From NCBI GenBank assembly GCA_964566055.1, contig CAZMHI010000007.1, forward strand, positions 45,503-109,502: a stretch of DNA of 64,000 bases. The letters are read 5' to 3'. The notes beneath the pieces are model-generated. The model had not been told where the DNA came from and made no database searches. It saw only the letters and a program-made list of their open reading frames with translations. The position numbers were made by a program, and so were the translations under genes. Below, piece by piece: positions 36,816 through 45,608 of the stretch (positions are counted from its first letter, which is position 1; the number at the start of each line of letters is the position of its first letter). This DNA comes from TMED23 sp964566055 (lineage in GTDB: Bacteria > Pseudomonadota > Alphaproteobacteria > Rhodospirillales > UBA2165).

Positions 36816-37595
36816 TTAGGATATTTGGCATAGCGATCCAAGTTGTTTTTCTCGGTTTAACTTTTCATAAAGTGCCAGATCTTCCGCCGTATCAACTTCA
36901 AGCCAGCCATGTTTGGTTGGCACCGCCTTTACCCGCCAATTTAAATTAATAAGATGCTGAATGAAGCTGGTCATATACATTTTTTCGAAGGGCTGGCCAT
37001 CATAGGTTCGGGTTTGGTCCATGGCTGAATATACGTCAAACAAGGTGGCGGCACGGTCAGCTCTGATTTTTATCAAACCGGTAAATTGACCCTGAATTTC
37101 ACTCAGACTATTAGGAGTTTGACCCAATTCAGTAACATAACCATCTTTATTGACACGAAAGCTTTCAACATCATCCAGGGGATTTGCAATGCGTTGTTGC
37201 CAATAAGTTAACCAGCCTTGATCCGATACCAAACCGATTTCGTCCGGGCATGCCAGCAATTTTTCCAATACTCTTTTCTCGAAAACGATGTCGCCGTATC
37301 CAATAATGAGATCGTGCTCATTGCTAATGTGGTCTTTTGCTTCAAAAAGCGTAAATACCATATTAGTTGTTTCATATTTCTCGTTCAGCACCAGGCTGTA
37401 ACCAAGATCCTTAATCTGGTCAGCCTTATAACCACCGACCACAAGGACTTCGCTAATTCCACAGCTGTTCAAAACTGATACCTGTCTTTCGAGCAAACTT
37501 TTTCCAATGAGAGGAACAAGGCATTTAGGCATATCATCAGTATAGGGACGCAAACGATTACCTAGACCTGCTGCTAAAATTATGGCTTTTGTCAT
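36816..37595 (-). CDS. Sugar nucleotidyltransferase-family CTP transferase (Cj1416-like, phosphoglutamine cytidylyltransferase)
   Basis: A 259-residue nucleotidyltransferase. The nucleotide loop AAGLGNRLRPYTDDMPKCL (8-26, with Lys24), IIGYGDIVF (Asp102) and WLEVDTAEDL (Asp235) are all intact. In Campylobacter jejuni the enzyme Cj1416 transfers CMP from CTP to N-phosphoglutamine during O-methyl phosphoramidate synthesis. Sequence alone cannot separate this from LicC-type phosphocholine cytidylyltransferases. The adjacent glutamine-kinase-like and C26-hydrolase-like genes make the phosphoglutamine reading the better one. It lies 21 bases downstream of the hydrolase gene. Confidence 0.7.
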   Translation of the reverse strand: MTKAIILAAGLGNRLRPYTDDMPKCLVPLIGKSLLERQVSVLNSCGISEVLVVGGYKADQIKDLGYSLVLNEKYETTNMVFTLFEAKDHISNEHDLIIGYGDIVFEKRVLEKLLACPDEIGLVSDQGWLTYWQQRIANPLDDVESFRVNKDGYVTELGQTPNSLSEIQGQFTGLIKIRADRAATLFDVYSAMDQTRTYDGQPFEKMYMTSFIQHLINLNWRVKAVPTKHGWLEVDTAEDLALYEKLNREKQLGSLCQIS

Positions 37596-37616
37596 TTGAT
37601 GCTATCCAGCGATAAT

Positions 37617-38270
37617 TTAATCGTCAGGGCAGTCTGATTTCATATTGAATTGGTTCCTGATCATTTGGCGATCATTGTGGGCAAACGGAATTACCCTTTC
37701 CGGATGCCACATGATACCCAATTGGCGTTTATCTTTTATCGCCAGGGCTTCAATATAACCTTCTTCACTAAGCGCAACTGGAGTGGTGTTGTCAGCCAAA
37801 TTTTGTTCGGTAATGCCAAAATTGTGAAAACTATTTACATCTATGAAACCGGTGGCGGTCAAAAATCCAGTTTCTATTACCTGCACTTTGTGATTCGATC
37901 CTGCATGACCGTCAATTTGTGTTAATTCACCACCGTTCCAAACGTTAAGAACCTGCATACCACGGCATATGCCAAGTACGGGTAAATCATTTTTATGGCA
38001 ATAACTTAACGCCTCGAATTCAAACGCATCTCTTTCTTCGGCGATGGAGTCGTTACCATAAGAGGCGAGGTCGTTGCCACCCGTTAAAATTATGCCATCC
38101 AATGACAGTTCATCGAGATATAAGCTTATGTCATCAACAACATTGCCCAAGGGTATCGGTAAAAATCCGCAACTAAAAACCAGATTTACCCAATTCTGGT
38201 CGAGACAATCACGTCTTTCACCATAGGCCTCTTTAATTTCCACTCGCTGAGTAAGTCCGATGCGTTTCAT
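37617..38270 (-). CDS. Class I amidotransferase-type gamma-glutamyl hydrolase (Cj1417-like)
   Basis: A 217-residue protein of the peptidase C26/PuuD-like class I glutamine amidotransferase fold. The nucleophile is Cys102 in GICRGMQVLN, the general-base His189 and Glu191 lie in GIMWHPE, and LTGGNDLASYG forms the oxyanion side. In C. jejuni, Cj1417 hydrolyses gamma-glutamyl-CDP-amidate to release glutamate and cytidine diphosphoramidate. The gene starts with an ATG that overlaps the TGA of the kinase-like gene (ATGA), a tight coupling that fits consecutive steps. A gamma-glutamyl-GABA hydrolase role is an alternative, less likely in this context. Confidence 0.75.
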   Translation of the reverse strand: MKRIGLTQRVEIKEAYGERRDCLDQNWVNLVFSCGFLPIPLGNVVDDISLYLDELSLDGIILTGGNDLASYGNDSIAEERDAFEFEALSYCHKNDLPVLGICRGMQVLNVWNGGELTQIDGHAGSNHKVQVIETGFLTATGFIDVNSFHNFGITEQNLADNTTPVALSEEGYIEALAIKDKRQLGIMWHPERVIPFAHNDRQMIRNQFNMKSDCPDD

Positions 38271-41200
38271 CGCACTATCCTAATCTTTCGGCTGGCACAA
38301 TCTAGTTCGATTATTTCTGCATTCCGATAGCGGCTATATGACACTTCTCCAAGTCCAATTACAGCAGGCAAGCCAAACTCCGCCGCCCGAATAGCCATAT
38401 GAGAATTTGCACCGCCATACTCAGTGACCAAGCCGGCGATTGAATGGCCAAACAACCAGTCAAATCCGGGATCGGCCTGAGGGATAAAGATAATCATTCC
38501 TTCCAACGCCCGAGGACCCAAAGTATTTTCTGTAAGATCTTTAACCGGCGCCTCGATTTTTTCCAGACTGATAAAGTTTGGCTGATTCTTGGGATAATGG
38601 AATTTTATAATATCGCTGCTTGAGATTAGCAGGGGAGGCAATTCAACCATTTGCGCAATTTCATGGGCTTCTTTGCCGGCTTTCGATTTTTCATTGAACC
38701 AGTCCTTAGGATTGCCAGAGAACCCATTTTCTTGGTAGGTGATAAAATCTTGGATTGATATATGTGAAAGTTGCTCCTGATCCAGTCCAATTTCAAATCC
38801 GAATTCGGAAATACAATCCAATGCCGCGCTCAAATTCCGAGAGAATACAAACTTGGCATATTCTCGCCCTTCAATCGCGCCCTTGAGAAAAGCATTAAAT
38901 TGTTCAAATTCAATATTCAATCGACTTTCCTCAAGTGCGTTGGAAATTCGATTGACGGATTCTTTGCTCCAGGAAAATGGCGTAGTTGTTGTCTCGGATT
39001 TCAACTGATCATTATCTTTATTTGGTAAATATTGGTCGCTATTTTCGGCATAACTGGAACTGGTAATTTCATAGGAACCGGGACGGAGGTGTCCATATTG
39101 TTCCAGGAATTTATCTAGCTTCATTTCCCCGCGTACAACCAGGGCGCTGTCTTCCGTAAATCTTTCTGCTACGGTCTTCAGTGAGCGCATGAAATCGGAA
39201 TGTTCTTGCTCGGAAATGAGGTTAGCCTTTACTGCTGATTTCAAGAAAGATACGGCAATGAATGCCTGGCGGGCCAAATGCGCAAAGGGGAGCGTGCCCC
39301 ATTTTTTGCAATCGTCGAGTAGTGCAATAACCTTTCCGAGATGAGATAGGTCAGAATCTAATACCGTGCCACGTCTTTGTTCGAGAATTTCTAAGTTATC
39401 TAGATCAGACGAATAACGGTTTAAGGCCTTACGGGTAATTTCAATTAGCTGTTCTTTTAGCTCGTTAATTTCCTCTTTACTAAAATTGTCTTCTAACAGC
39501 CTATCGTTATCTTCTTCGAAACAAAAAGTTAGCGACGTAAATAATATGTCGAACTCAACTTTGTCATGGAGGTGCGGGTTCTTAATAAGTCGATCTATAT
39601 AATAATTCACAAGTTTTCGCGCTAATTCGTCATTCAAATCGGCCGGAATAAAGGAGTTAAAGCTTGCTCTAATATCAACGTAGGGATGGCCCAGAAAAAC
39701 TTTCAGTAGTTCGTTGGAACGAACATTTCGGTAACCAAATTCTTCGCGTTGGATTGCCCAGACATTATCGGTAACAAGATTGCAGTATAGACTAAGAGCT
39801 AATTTCCGAGGCGAAGTGCCAACAATTTCCGCTGGGTTCCAATCTGGCATTATGCCGAATATATTGCGATCACCAACGACGTTAGGTGGTGATGATTGAT
39901 TGGTTTCAAATTTTGCCTTTGCTTGTTCTAATAGGTCGTCAAATTGGCTATCAGTAATTTGCGGCGACACATGCTGAACTGTAATTGGTCGAATCTGAAA
40001 AATATGAACGCAACCATCTTTCGTCACGGCAAATTCGACATCTAATAAATCGTAATTTACAAGTTCCTCCAATTCACCGATGGCCGATAGAACGTCTTCA
40101 AGTGGGGCCTCAATATTGCTGGCTGTTTTGTGATAACCGCGGTAGGCGATAAAGGTTTTTAAATCTTCACCATTTCCCCCCGTGACGGTATCTGTTCGAC
40201 CGGATTTATCATCATAATTTATTACATAATATGGTGCGCCGGAACGAATGGTTCGAGTGAAAGCAACACCGCTTAAAACTGGTGAATCAACCATTTCCTG
40301 AACTAGGACCTGATTTTCTAAACTGCTGCTTTCATAAGAGGTTATTACTTGATCGATTGCTTTTTTTAATTCCTCATCATCGTTGGCCGGCACATTGATT
40401 ACGCTTTCGAAAACGCCGGCGTTTGCCGTACTCCAACCATCCTCATCGAACGAACTACTACGAATAGCTAAAAGTTTCCCCGGAAACTGCGTCTGAATCC
40501 TGGCAATTTGGTCCGAAAGTTGAGATTCCCAGTCACCTACTTGAAAACAAACTTGGTCACCAATTTTTGATTTTTTAACAATCGGCCGAAGCCGTTCCAA
40601 GGTTTCAGATTTGGTGCCTAAAACGTAACGAGCCAAATCTTGAGTGGCATTTAGTTCTGCCCAGTTTCCGGCAATTTCAACAGCGTTTATTTGAAGGCCT
40701 TCACCTTTCAATGCGGCTAGTAAATCAAGGAGACCAGACTGACGAAATAGTGATCTTGAGGTGGCGCGCAAGGCAATAATTTTTTCAGCTGCCGCAGGTG
40801 TAATTTTTGCCAGGCCACAAAATTCCGCGGTTGCTTCCTCTTTAGTAACTTTTGATCCCAACGCTATTGCTTTACCATCTGAAATTAGAAGTTTTTCAGC
40901 AATCTCGATATCTGTATCTGTTCTCCCGTCATAACGTCCCTGCCAATTACTATCGACAGCGACGACGATATCCCCCTTGGCCTGTTCCATTTTTTGAACA
41001 ACATCTTTTGAAAATGCTATATCCGTATAGCTAACGTAGTGATGTAATTGTGCATCAATTGGCGCCGAAAACAGGGATTCGGCGGTACGTGTGGTTTGCC
41101 AGGCAGGATTAATAGAATATTTTAAACTTGGAAATTTCTCCGCGATTTCTTCGAGATGGAAACCACCGACAAAATGCCATTCCGGATTTAGGTCAGAAAA

Positions 41201-41329
41201 GGCGTCGATAATCCAATCTAAAACCAAACGGCTGTCAGGAGTCTGGTGAAGGCTAGACGGAATGTTTCCCTGGTAGGGACGACCGGCACCTAAAAGAATA
41301 ACTGAACTGGTTTTGGTAATATTTTTCAC
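38267..41329 (-). CDS. PEP-synthase-like L-glutamine kinase (Cj1418-like) with fused N-terminal NTase-like domain
   Basis: A 1020-residue protein with three parts. Residues 1-240 look like a nucleotidyltransferase. The nucleotide loop is degenerate (LLGAGRPYQGNIP, no Lys), Asp103 is kept, and the second metal Asp is Asn227. From about 285 comes a PEP-synthase-type ATP-grasp domain (LAIRSSSFDEDGWS; VLVQEMVDSPVLSGVAFTR; FAVTKDGCVHIFQIRPIT). The C-terminus is the phosphohistidine swivel domain TEYGGANSHMAIRAAEFG, with the phospho-accepting His977. Cj1418 of C. jejuni is a glutamine kinase with ATP-grasp and His domains that phosphorylates the side-chain amide nitrogen. The extra N-terminal domain is unusual. 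The start is a GTG. Confidence 0.7.
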   Translation of the reverse strand: MKNITKTSSVILLGAGRPYQGNIPSSLHQTPDSRLVLDWIIDAFSDLNPEWHFVGGFHLEEIAEKFPSLKYSINPAWQTTRTAESLFSAPIDAQLHHYVSYTDIAFSKDVVQKMEQAKGDIVVAVDSNWQGRYDGRTDTDIEIAEKLLISDGKAIALGSKVTKEEATAEFCGLAKITPAAAEKIIALRATSRSLFRQSGLLDLLAALKGEGLQINAVEIAGNWAELNATQDLARYVLGTKSETLERLRPIVKKSKIGDQVCFQVGDWESQLSDQIARIQTQFPGKLLAIRSSSFDEDGWSTANAGVFESVINVPANDDEELKKAIDQVITSYESSSLENQVLVQEMVDSPVLSGVAFTRTIRSGAPYYVINYDDKSGRTDTVTGGNGEDLKTFIAYRGYHKTASNIEAPLEDVLSAIGELEELVNYDLLDVEFAVTKDGCVHIFQIRPITVQHVSPQITDSQFDDLLEQAKAKFETNQSSPPNVVGDRNIFGIMPDWNPAEIVGTSPRKLALSLYCNLVTDNVWAIQREEFGYRNVRSNELLKVFLGHPYVDIRASFNSFIPADLNDELARKLVNYYIDRLIKNPHLHDKVEFDILFTSLTFCFEEDNDRLLEDNFSKEEINELKEQLIEITRKALNRYSSDLDNLEILEQRRGTVLDSDLSHLGKVIALLDDCKKWGTLPFAHLARQAFIAVSFLKSAVKANLISEQEHSDFMRSLKTVAERFTEDSALVVRGEMKLDKFLEQYGHLRPGSYEITSSSYAENSDQYLPNKDNDQLKSETTTTPFSWSKESVNRISNALEESRLNIEFEQFNAFLKGAIEGREYAKFVFSRNLSAALDCISEFGFEIGLDQEQLSHISIQDFITYQENGFSGNPKDWFNEKSKAGKEAHEIAQMVELPPLLISSSDIIKFHYPKNQPNFISLEKIEAPVKDLTENTLGPRALEGMIIFIPQADPGFDWLFGHSIAGLVTEYGGANSHMAIRAAEFGLPAVIGLGEVSYSRYRNAEIIELDCASRKIRIVR

Positions 41330-41364
41330 AGTAGTTTATCAAATTCAGTATTTATCAAGAAAGG

Positions 41365-41392
41365 TTCACTTTCCGATGCAAGGTGGTATAAG
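41365..41392 (+). promoter_or_regulatory. Candidate sigma70-type promoter for the YLDPGT gene
   Basis: TTCACT (41365-41370) and TATAAG (41387-41392) are spaced by 16 bases and match the -35 and -10 consensus at 4/6 and 5/6 positions. They lie in the divergent gap between the kinase-like gene and the small plus-strand gene, about 57 bases before its ATG. The match is suggestive only. Confidence 0.35.
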
Positions 41393-41448
41393 TGGTGAAT
41401 AATTGAATAGTGAATTTACCATTCGGCAAATGTAGAGGAAAATCTCAC

Positions 41449-41673
41449 ATGTTTGTTTATCACGCCCTTAAGGTCGTCGGCGTTGGCGTTACGTTATTGC
41501 TGTTTTCAACTGCTCCCGCCTACGCTTATCTCGACCCAGGCACAACGAGTATGATACTTCAAGTTTTGATCAGCGTTTTTGTGGGCGCAGCGGTAGCAAT
41601 TAAAATTTACTGGAATAAAGTTAAAGACTTTATATCCGGATTTCAGAAATCAAATGAAGAAAAGAATGAATAA
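41449..41673 (+). CDS. Small YLDPGT-family membrane protein
   Basis: A 74-residue protein with a signal-peptide-like N-terminus (hydrophobic VVGVGVTLLLF, then TAPAYA as the cleavage site). The mature part begins YLDPGTTSMILQ and includes a transmembrane helix ending in IKIYWNKVKDF. It belongs to a widespread small family of surface polysaccharide loci, as I remember it, with no established biochemical function. The ATG at 41449 is chosen because GAGGAAA precedes it by about nine bases; a GTG at 41410 is upstream. It is the only plus-strand gene in 55 kb and converges with pseG. Confidence 0.6.
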   Translation: MFVYHALKVVGVGVTLLLFSTAPAYAYLDPGTTSMILQVLISVFVGAAVAIKIYWNKVKDFISGFQKSNEEKNE

Positions 41674-41686
41674 CAGGCCGTTTTTT

Positions 41687-42712
41687 CTATTTTGACAATT
41701 CGACTATAGATGTGGCCACTCTTTGGGCGCCACCGCCATCAATTAAATTTTGCCCTTTTTGACACATTTTTTGACGTTTTTTTTCACCTAACACTAGGGC
41801 TTCGATAGCGTTGAACAATTGGGTATCGAAGGCTGCTCCATCTTCATAAGCAAGTGGTACCACGACGCCTTCTTGCCCCAGACGCTCAACATTTTCCCTT
41901 TGATTCTCCCACAACCAGATCCCTACCGTCGCGACGCCAAATGAGGCTAACTCATATAAGGTTATGCCGCCGGCCGAGACAGCTATTTGGCAATTTTTAA
42001 TGATATCGGCAATGCCATTTGGTTGATGGTGAAGGGTAACTTTATGCCGACTTTTCAACACGGCAGCTTCAATAGTTTTATTGTTTTCAAAATATTGACC
42101 GACCACAATGTGTAAATGAATGGGCTGCCTAATTTTATTTAAAAGAGTTAGGGTTTTGGTTGAAAGGTCGTAATGATCGATGCCGCCTGTCGTAACGATT
42201 ATTTCGATATCATCAACTTTTTCTGAAGCTCTGGGATTTATGTGCCAATAATCAGAACTTAGAACAAGATGGCGGGGTCCCAGCAATTTGTGTGGTGACG
42301 TATATTTTAATTCATCAGCACCAATCAAACCATTTATAACAACATCCGCGCCACATTCTAAATTCAGCATATCTTCAAAATAAATGGACCGCTTGTTGGC
42401 GTTGCGGATCGCAGAAAAATAGTCTTGAGTTACCGCGTAAGAGTCCAAAACAATGGAGTCCGCATCAATTTCATAAGCCACGCGTAAGGTCTCTTGCAAA
42501 TCTGAATTTGTACCCATTTTGTCTTTTAGCCAAAATTTTAAATAACTGGTGTGGTCAAGCAGTTGATGAGCAGCAATATCGTCAAAACAGGCGAAGCCGA
42601 TAGATACCTCTTGGATATTTGTAATCGCTTGAGCCAACGACATACAGCGCCGTAAATGCCCCAAGGCAACTTCTTCAGTAGCATCGCACCTGAACAATAT
42701 GGTTGGAGACAC
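41687..42712 (-). CDS. pseG: PseG-type UDP-sugar hydrolase (SpsG-like)
   Basis: A 341-residue GT-B-fold hydrolase of the PseG/SpsG family. PseG releases UDP from UDP-2,4-diacetamido-2,4,6-trideoxy-beta-L-altrose, the fourth step to pseudaminic acid. The N-terminal FRCDATEEVALGHLRRC has the conserved Gly-His-x-x-Arg loop, and VSAGGITLYELASFGVATVGIW is the C-terminal nucleotide-site motif. It starts with a GTG at 42712, three bases after the GNAT stop. PseG presence favours pseudaminic over legionaminic acid, whose pathway uses a NeuC-type hydrolysing epimerase. Confidence 0.8.
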   Translation of the reverse strand: MSPTILFRCDATEEVALGHLRRCMSLAQAITNIQEVSIGFACFDDIAAHQLLDHTSYLKFWLKDKMGTNSDLQETLRVAYEIDADSIVLDSYAVTQDYFSAIRNANKRSIYFEDMLNLECGADVVINGLIGADELKYTSPHKLLGPRHLVLSSDYWHINPRASEKVDDIEIIVTTGGIDHYDLSTKTLTLLNKIRQPIHLHIVVGQYFENNKTIEAAVLKSRHKVTLHHQPNGIADIIKNCQIAVSAGGITLYELASFGVATVGIWLWENQRENVERLGQEGVVVPLAYEDGAAFDTQLFNAIEALVLGEKKRQKMCQKGQNLIDGGGAQRVATSIVELSK

Positions 42713-42715
42713 CGA

Positions 42716-43651
42716 TTAATTACTCTTTGAACCGGTGTCCCACCGGTGAAATGTAAGGGCTTGCGTTAGCGGACGATAACCGGCTCTCAGATACATGCGG
42801 TTGGCAGCTACATTAGAAACCTGGGTGCCAATTTCCAGCAGGTCTATCTGAGGTGAAAACTCAGTTTTGAAATTATCTAGTAGATTCTTACCAATACCTC
42901 TTCCCTGAAACTTGGGGTCCACCGCTATAAGCCACAGAATTCCATGGCGACGACCCATAATTTCAGTAGTTTCGCGGTCAATAAGACCAATCGCAAATCC
43001 CACACCACGTCCATTTTCGCGAGCGATCGTGACGTGGCATTCTTGAGACAAAATCCAGGCTGAAGTATCTCGATAGAATTTTTTTGCCAGTACGGGGTCT
43101 ATCATTGGGTCTTGGTGGACGCGACCCCAGATCAAACCTTCTATACAATTATCAAGAATTTCGGCCGCTTCATCTCGTTCGTCAATGCCGATAGGTTCAC
43201 CGGCAACCGATTCAGAGACGTAAATATTCAAAATATCACATATTCTAAAGCCGTTTTCTTCAAGTGCATAAGCCAGCAACGTATCTTCAGCTGTGATCCT
43301 GCAGCTCAAAAACTTATAACCGTTGTCGTTGGCTCCACGAAGTATGTCATCTATTAATTTCAGGCGTGTTTGATAGGCATTTGGGTCATTATCACGAAAG
43401 TACAGACTTTCAATCCTGGCAGATTTACAGCTGAAGAAATTACTATCCCATTCTAAATGGGTTAACTTCCCAATCCCATTCGGACGGGTCTCATCCGAAC
43501 AGAAAGTTAAATTGGTATCTTCTGCAATGGTATCTAAGGCAACCATATCCAGGCCAAACTCGGCCAAGGCATTGCGATAATCGGCTGAGGAAGCAGAATT
43601 GAAAAAATCCTCACTTACTTCCTCAGCGAATAATGTTGACCAGGACTTCAT
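42716..43651 (-). CDS. GNAT acetyltransferase with N-terminal extension (WecD-like)
   Basis: A 311-residue protein. An N-terminal segment of about 60 residues precedes THLEWDSNFFSCKSARIES, a pattern seen in WecD-type amino-sugar acetyltransferases. The C-terminal GNAT core has the acetyl-CoA loop VDPKFQGRGIGKNLL. It probably acetylates an amino sugar. The locus already has a PseH-like acetyltransferase at 58122, so this one may act on another amine or on a different sugar. It overlaps the epimerase gene by four bases (ATGA) and is three bases from pseG. Confidence 0.7.
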   Translation of the reverse strand: MKSWSTLFAEEVSEDFFNSASSADYRNALAEFGLDMVALDTIAEDTNLTFCSDETRPNGIGKLTHLEWDSNFFSCKSARIESLYFRDNDPNAYQTRLKLIDDILRGANDNGYKFLSCRITAEDTLLAYALEENGFRICDILNIYVSESVAGEPIGIDERDEAAEILDNCIEGLIWGRVHQDPMIDPVLAKKFYRDTSAWILSQECHVTIARENGRGVGFAIGLIDRETTEIMGRRHGILWLIAVDPKFQGRGIGKNLLDNFKTEFSPQIDLLEIGTQVSNVAANRMYLRAGYRPLTQALTFHRWDTGSKSN

Positions 43652-44571
43652 TTTAAATCCCGGTAGTAATCAAGGGTTGTTTTCACGCCGTTAAAAAGGT
43701 CAGTTTCTGGAGCCCAATCCAAGGCCGCGCGCAATTTTGATATATCAGCATAAAATTGACCTAATTCGTTCGGGCGTTCCGGCTGAGATATTATTTCTGG
43801 AGACTGTTCTGCTACGGTCTCAAATGCCTTTACGACCTCGTTTACCGTTGTCGGCGTGCCGCTTGCCACATTATAGGTTTCTGAACCTGAAAAATTTAAC
43901 AGCCGCATCGTCACTTTCACGGCGTCTTCGATGAATAAGAAATCTCGGATATGCTCGCCGTCGCCAAAAACTGTAAACGGTTCATTGTGAAGCATCCTTT
44001 GAGTGAAGATAGCGATAACCCCAACCTCACCGTAAATAGGTTGGCGCGGGCCATAAATATTGCCATATCTGGCGATGTGGTAATCCAGACCTCGGGTGAC
44101 ACCGTAATATTTGATATATTCTTCGGCACATTGTTTGGCGATGCCATAGGAATATATCGGCGTGATCGGGCTAGTTTCATTAACCGGTATGTTTGACGGT
44201 GAGCCATAAACGGCGACGGAAGAGGCATAAATAAATTTGCCTGAATTATGATTAAGAGCTGCTTCAATTAAGTTTAATGTACCCTGGACATTGACGCCGA
44301 GATCACGTCTAGGGTCCTCTTCGGGTACACTGGTATTTATGTGAGAAGCCTGATGGATTACGCCATCAAATTTATGTTTAGAAAAAATTTTTGAGATTAA
44401 GTCTACGTCGGTGACGCAGCCTTCATAAAAAATTCCATTAGGATTCAGATTCTGTTTCGAACCCGTCGACAGGTTATCCAAGATGACAACAGAATGCCCC
44501 TCATCAATCAGGTGATCGGCAATATGGGAGCCAATAAATCCACAACCACCAGATAACAGATAAGTCGCCAT
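43648..44571 (-). CDS. NAD-dependent epimerase (UDP-glucose 4-epimerase-like)
   Basis: A 307-residue extended SDR with the NAD loop SGGCGFIGSHIAD. The catalytic Tyr-x-x-x-Lys is in YSYGIAKQCAEEY, RYGNIYGPRQP binds the nucleotide sugar, and FGDGEHIRDFLFIED is typical of UDP-sugar 4-epimerases. It may supply UDP-GalNAc or another C4 epimer for the glycan. An AGGAG lies close to its ATG at 44571. It overlaps the downstream GNAT start (ATGA), placing it in the pseG/pseI operon. Confidence 0.8.
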   Translation of the reverse strand: MATYLLSGGCGFIGSHIADHLIDEGHSVVILDNLSTGSKQNLNPNGIFYEGCVTDVDLISKIFSKHKFDGVIHQASHINTSVPEEDPRRDLGVNVQGTLNLIEAALNHNSGKFIYASSVAVYGSPSNIPVNETSPITPIYSYGIAKQCAEEYIKYYGVTRGLDYHIARYGNIYGPRQPIYGEVGVIAIFTQRMLHNEPFTVFGDGEHIRDFLFIEDAVKVTMRLLNFSGSETYNVASGTPTTVNEVVKAFETVAEQSPEIISQPERPNELGQFYADISKLRAALDWAPETDLFNGVKTTLDYYRDLK

Positions 44572-44579
44572 AAACTCCT

Positions 44580-45599
44580 CTAACTAAAATCTTCGGGATG
44601 AAGTGGAGCATGTTTTGCCACCGGTCTGACCAGTGTGCGGCCTAGATATTTCTCTAAATCTCTTGGCAATATCCCTGAGCCGGGTTTGCGAAAAGCGACG
44701 TCTTCAGATTTTACAATGTGACCTTTTTCAAAATCTGCTTCAGCGACGACACCAATGCGAAAAGCATCGCGGTTTTCTAATTCAACTTCGGCAGGTGACA
44801 AATCGGCAGAACCAAGACGGTTCTCAGCTTGACGGACGGCAGCAACGAGATCTGCCATTTCATCAGGCGTTGAACTAAACCAATGGTCGGGGCCAGGTAA
44901 GTTATGATCCAAGGTAAAGTGTTTCTCAATTATTTCAGCGCCCAATGTAACTGCCTGAACAGCTGCGATAGATCCTTCAGTATGATCCGAAAATCCAACG
45001 GTGGTTTTATATACTTTCTTTAGCTGAAGCATTTTACTTAAATTTACATCTGAAGTTTGAGTGGGATAGGCACTGGTACAATGGAGCATGATAACATTCT
45101 CCGGGTAAGCATCACCGAGGGCTAAGATAGCAGCGTCAATGTCGCTTTGGTCGCCCATACCCGTCGATAGGATGACTGTCATACCACTTTTGGCCATAGC
45201 ACTTATGAGAGAAACATGAGTTAAATAATCTGATCCATTTTTAACGTACCGGCAACCGATGGCACCCAGTTCCTCAATTCCCATTTCAGAGGTTGGCGTT
45301 GAAATAAATTCGATATTAAGTTCATCACAGAGAGTTTTTAACGGAGACAGCCATTCTTTTCTAAACTCATTTCGTTTACAAAGATCATAGAATGGCTCGG
45401 TAACTTCTTTTCCCTGACTTTGGTAGGTAAAGAGTTGATCCCGATCACGAACAAAATCTTCAGTGACAAAGTTTTGAAATTTTACTGCGTCGCAACCGGC
45501 TTCGACTGCGGCGCTAACGGACTTCTTTGCCAACTCAAAATCGCCATTATGATTTAGACCGACTTCGGCAATAATGAATGTACGTTGTGGAGTAGACAT
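44580..45599 (-). CDS. pseI: NeuB/PseI-family nonulosonate synthase
   Basis: A 339-residue sialic acid synthase family protein. The N-terminal TIM barrel begins IIAEVGLNHNGDFELAKK and includes DAVKFQNF, and the metal and substrate loop lies in GSDYLTHVSLI. The antifreeze-type SAF domain occupies about 280-339 (FRIGVVAEADFEKGHIV). It condenses PEP with the 6-deoxy-diacetamido hexose released by PseG to give pseudaminic acid. NeuB and LegI share this fold, but the neighbouring pseG and the pseB/C/H genes favour pseI. It lies 10 bases downstream of the methyltransferase gene. Confidence 0.75.
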   Translation of the reverse strand: MSTPQRTFIIAEVGLNHNGDFELAKKSVSAAVEAGCDAVKFQNFVTEDFVRDRDQLFTYQSQGKEVTEPFYDLCKRNEFRKEWLSPLKTLCDELNIEFISTPTSEMGIEELGAIGCRYVKNGSDYLTHVSLISAMAKSGMTVILSTGMGDQSDIDAAILALGDAYPENVIMLHCTSAYPTQTSDVNLSKMLQLKKVYKTTVGFSDHTEGSIAAVQAVTLGAEIIEKHFTLDHNLPGPDHWFSSTPDEMADLVAAVRQAENRLGSADLSPAEVELENRDAFRIGVVAEADFEKGHIVKSEDVAFRKPGSGILPRDLEKYLGRTLVRPVAKHAPLHPEDFS

Positions 45600-45608
45600 C
45601 TTATCTAT

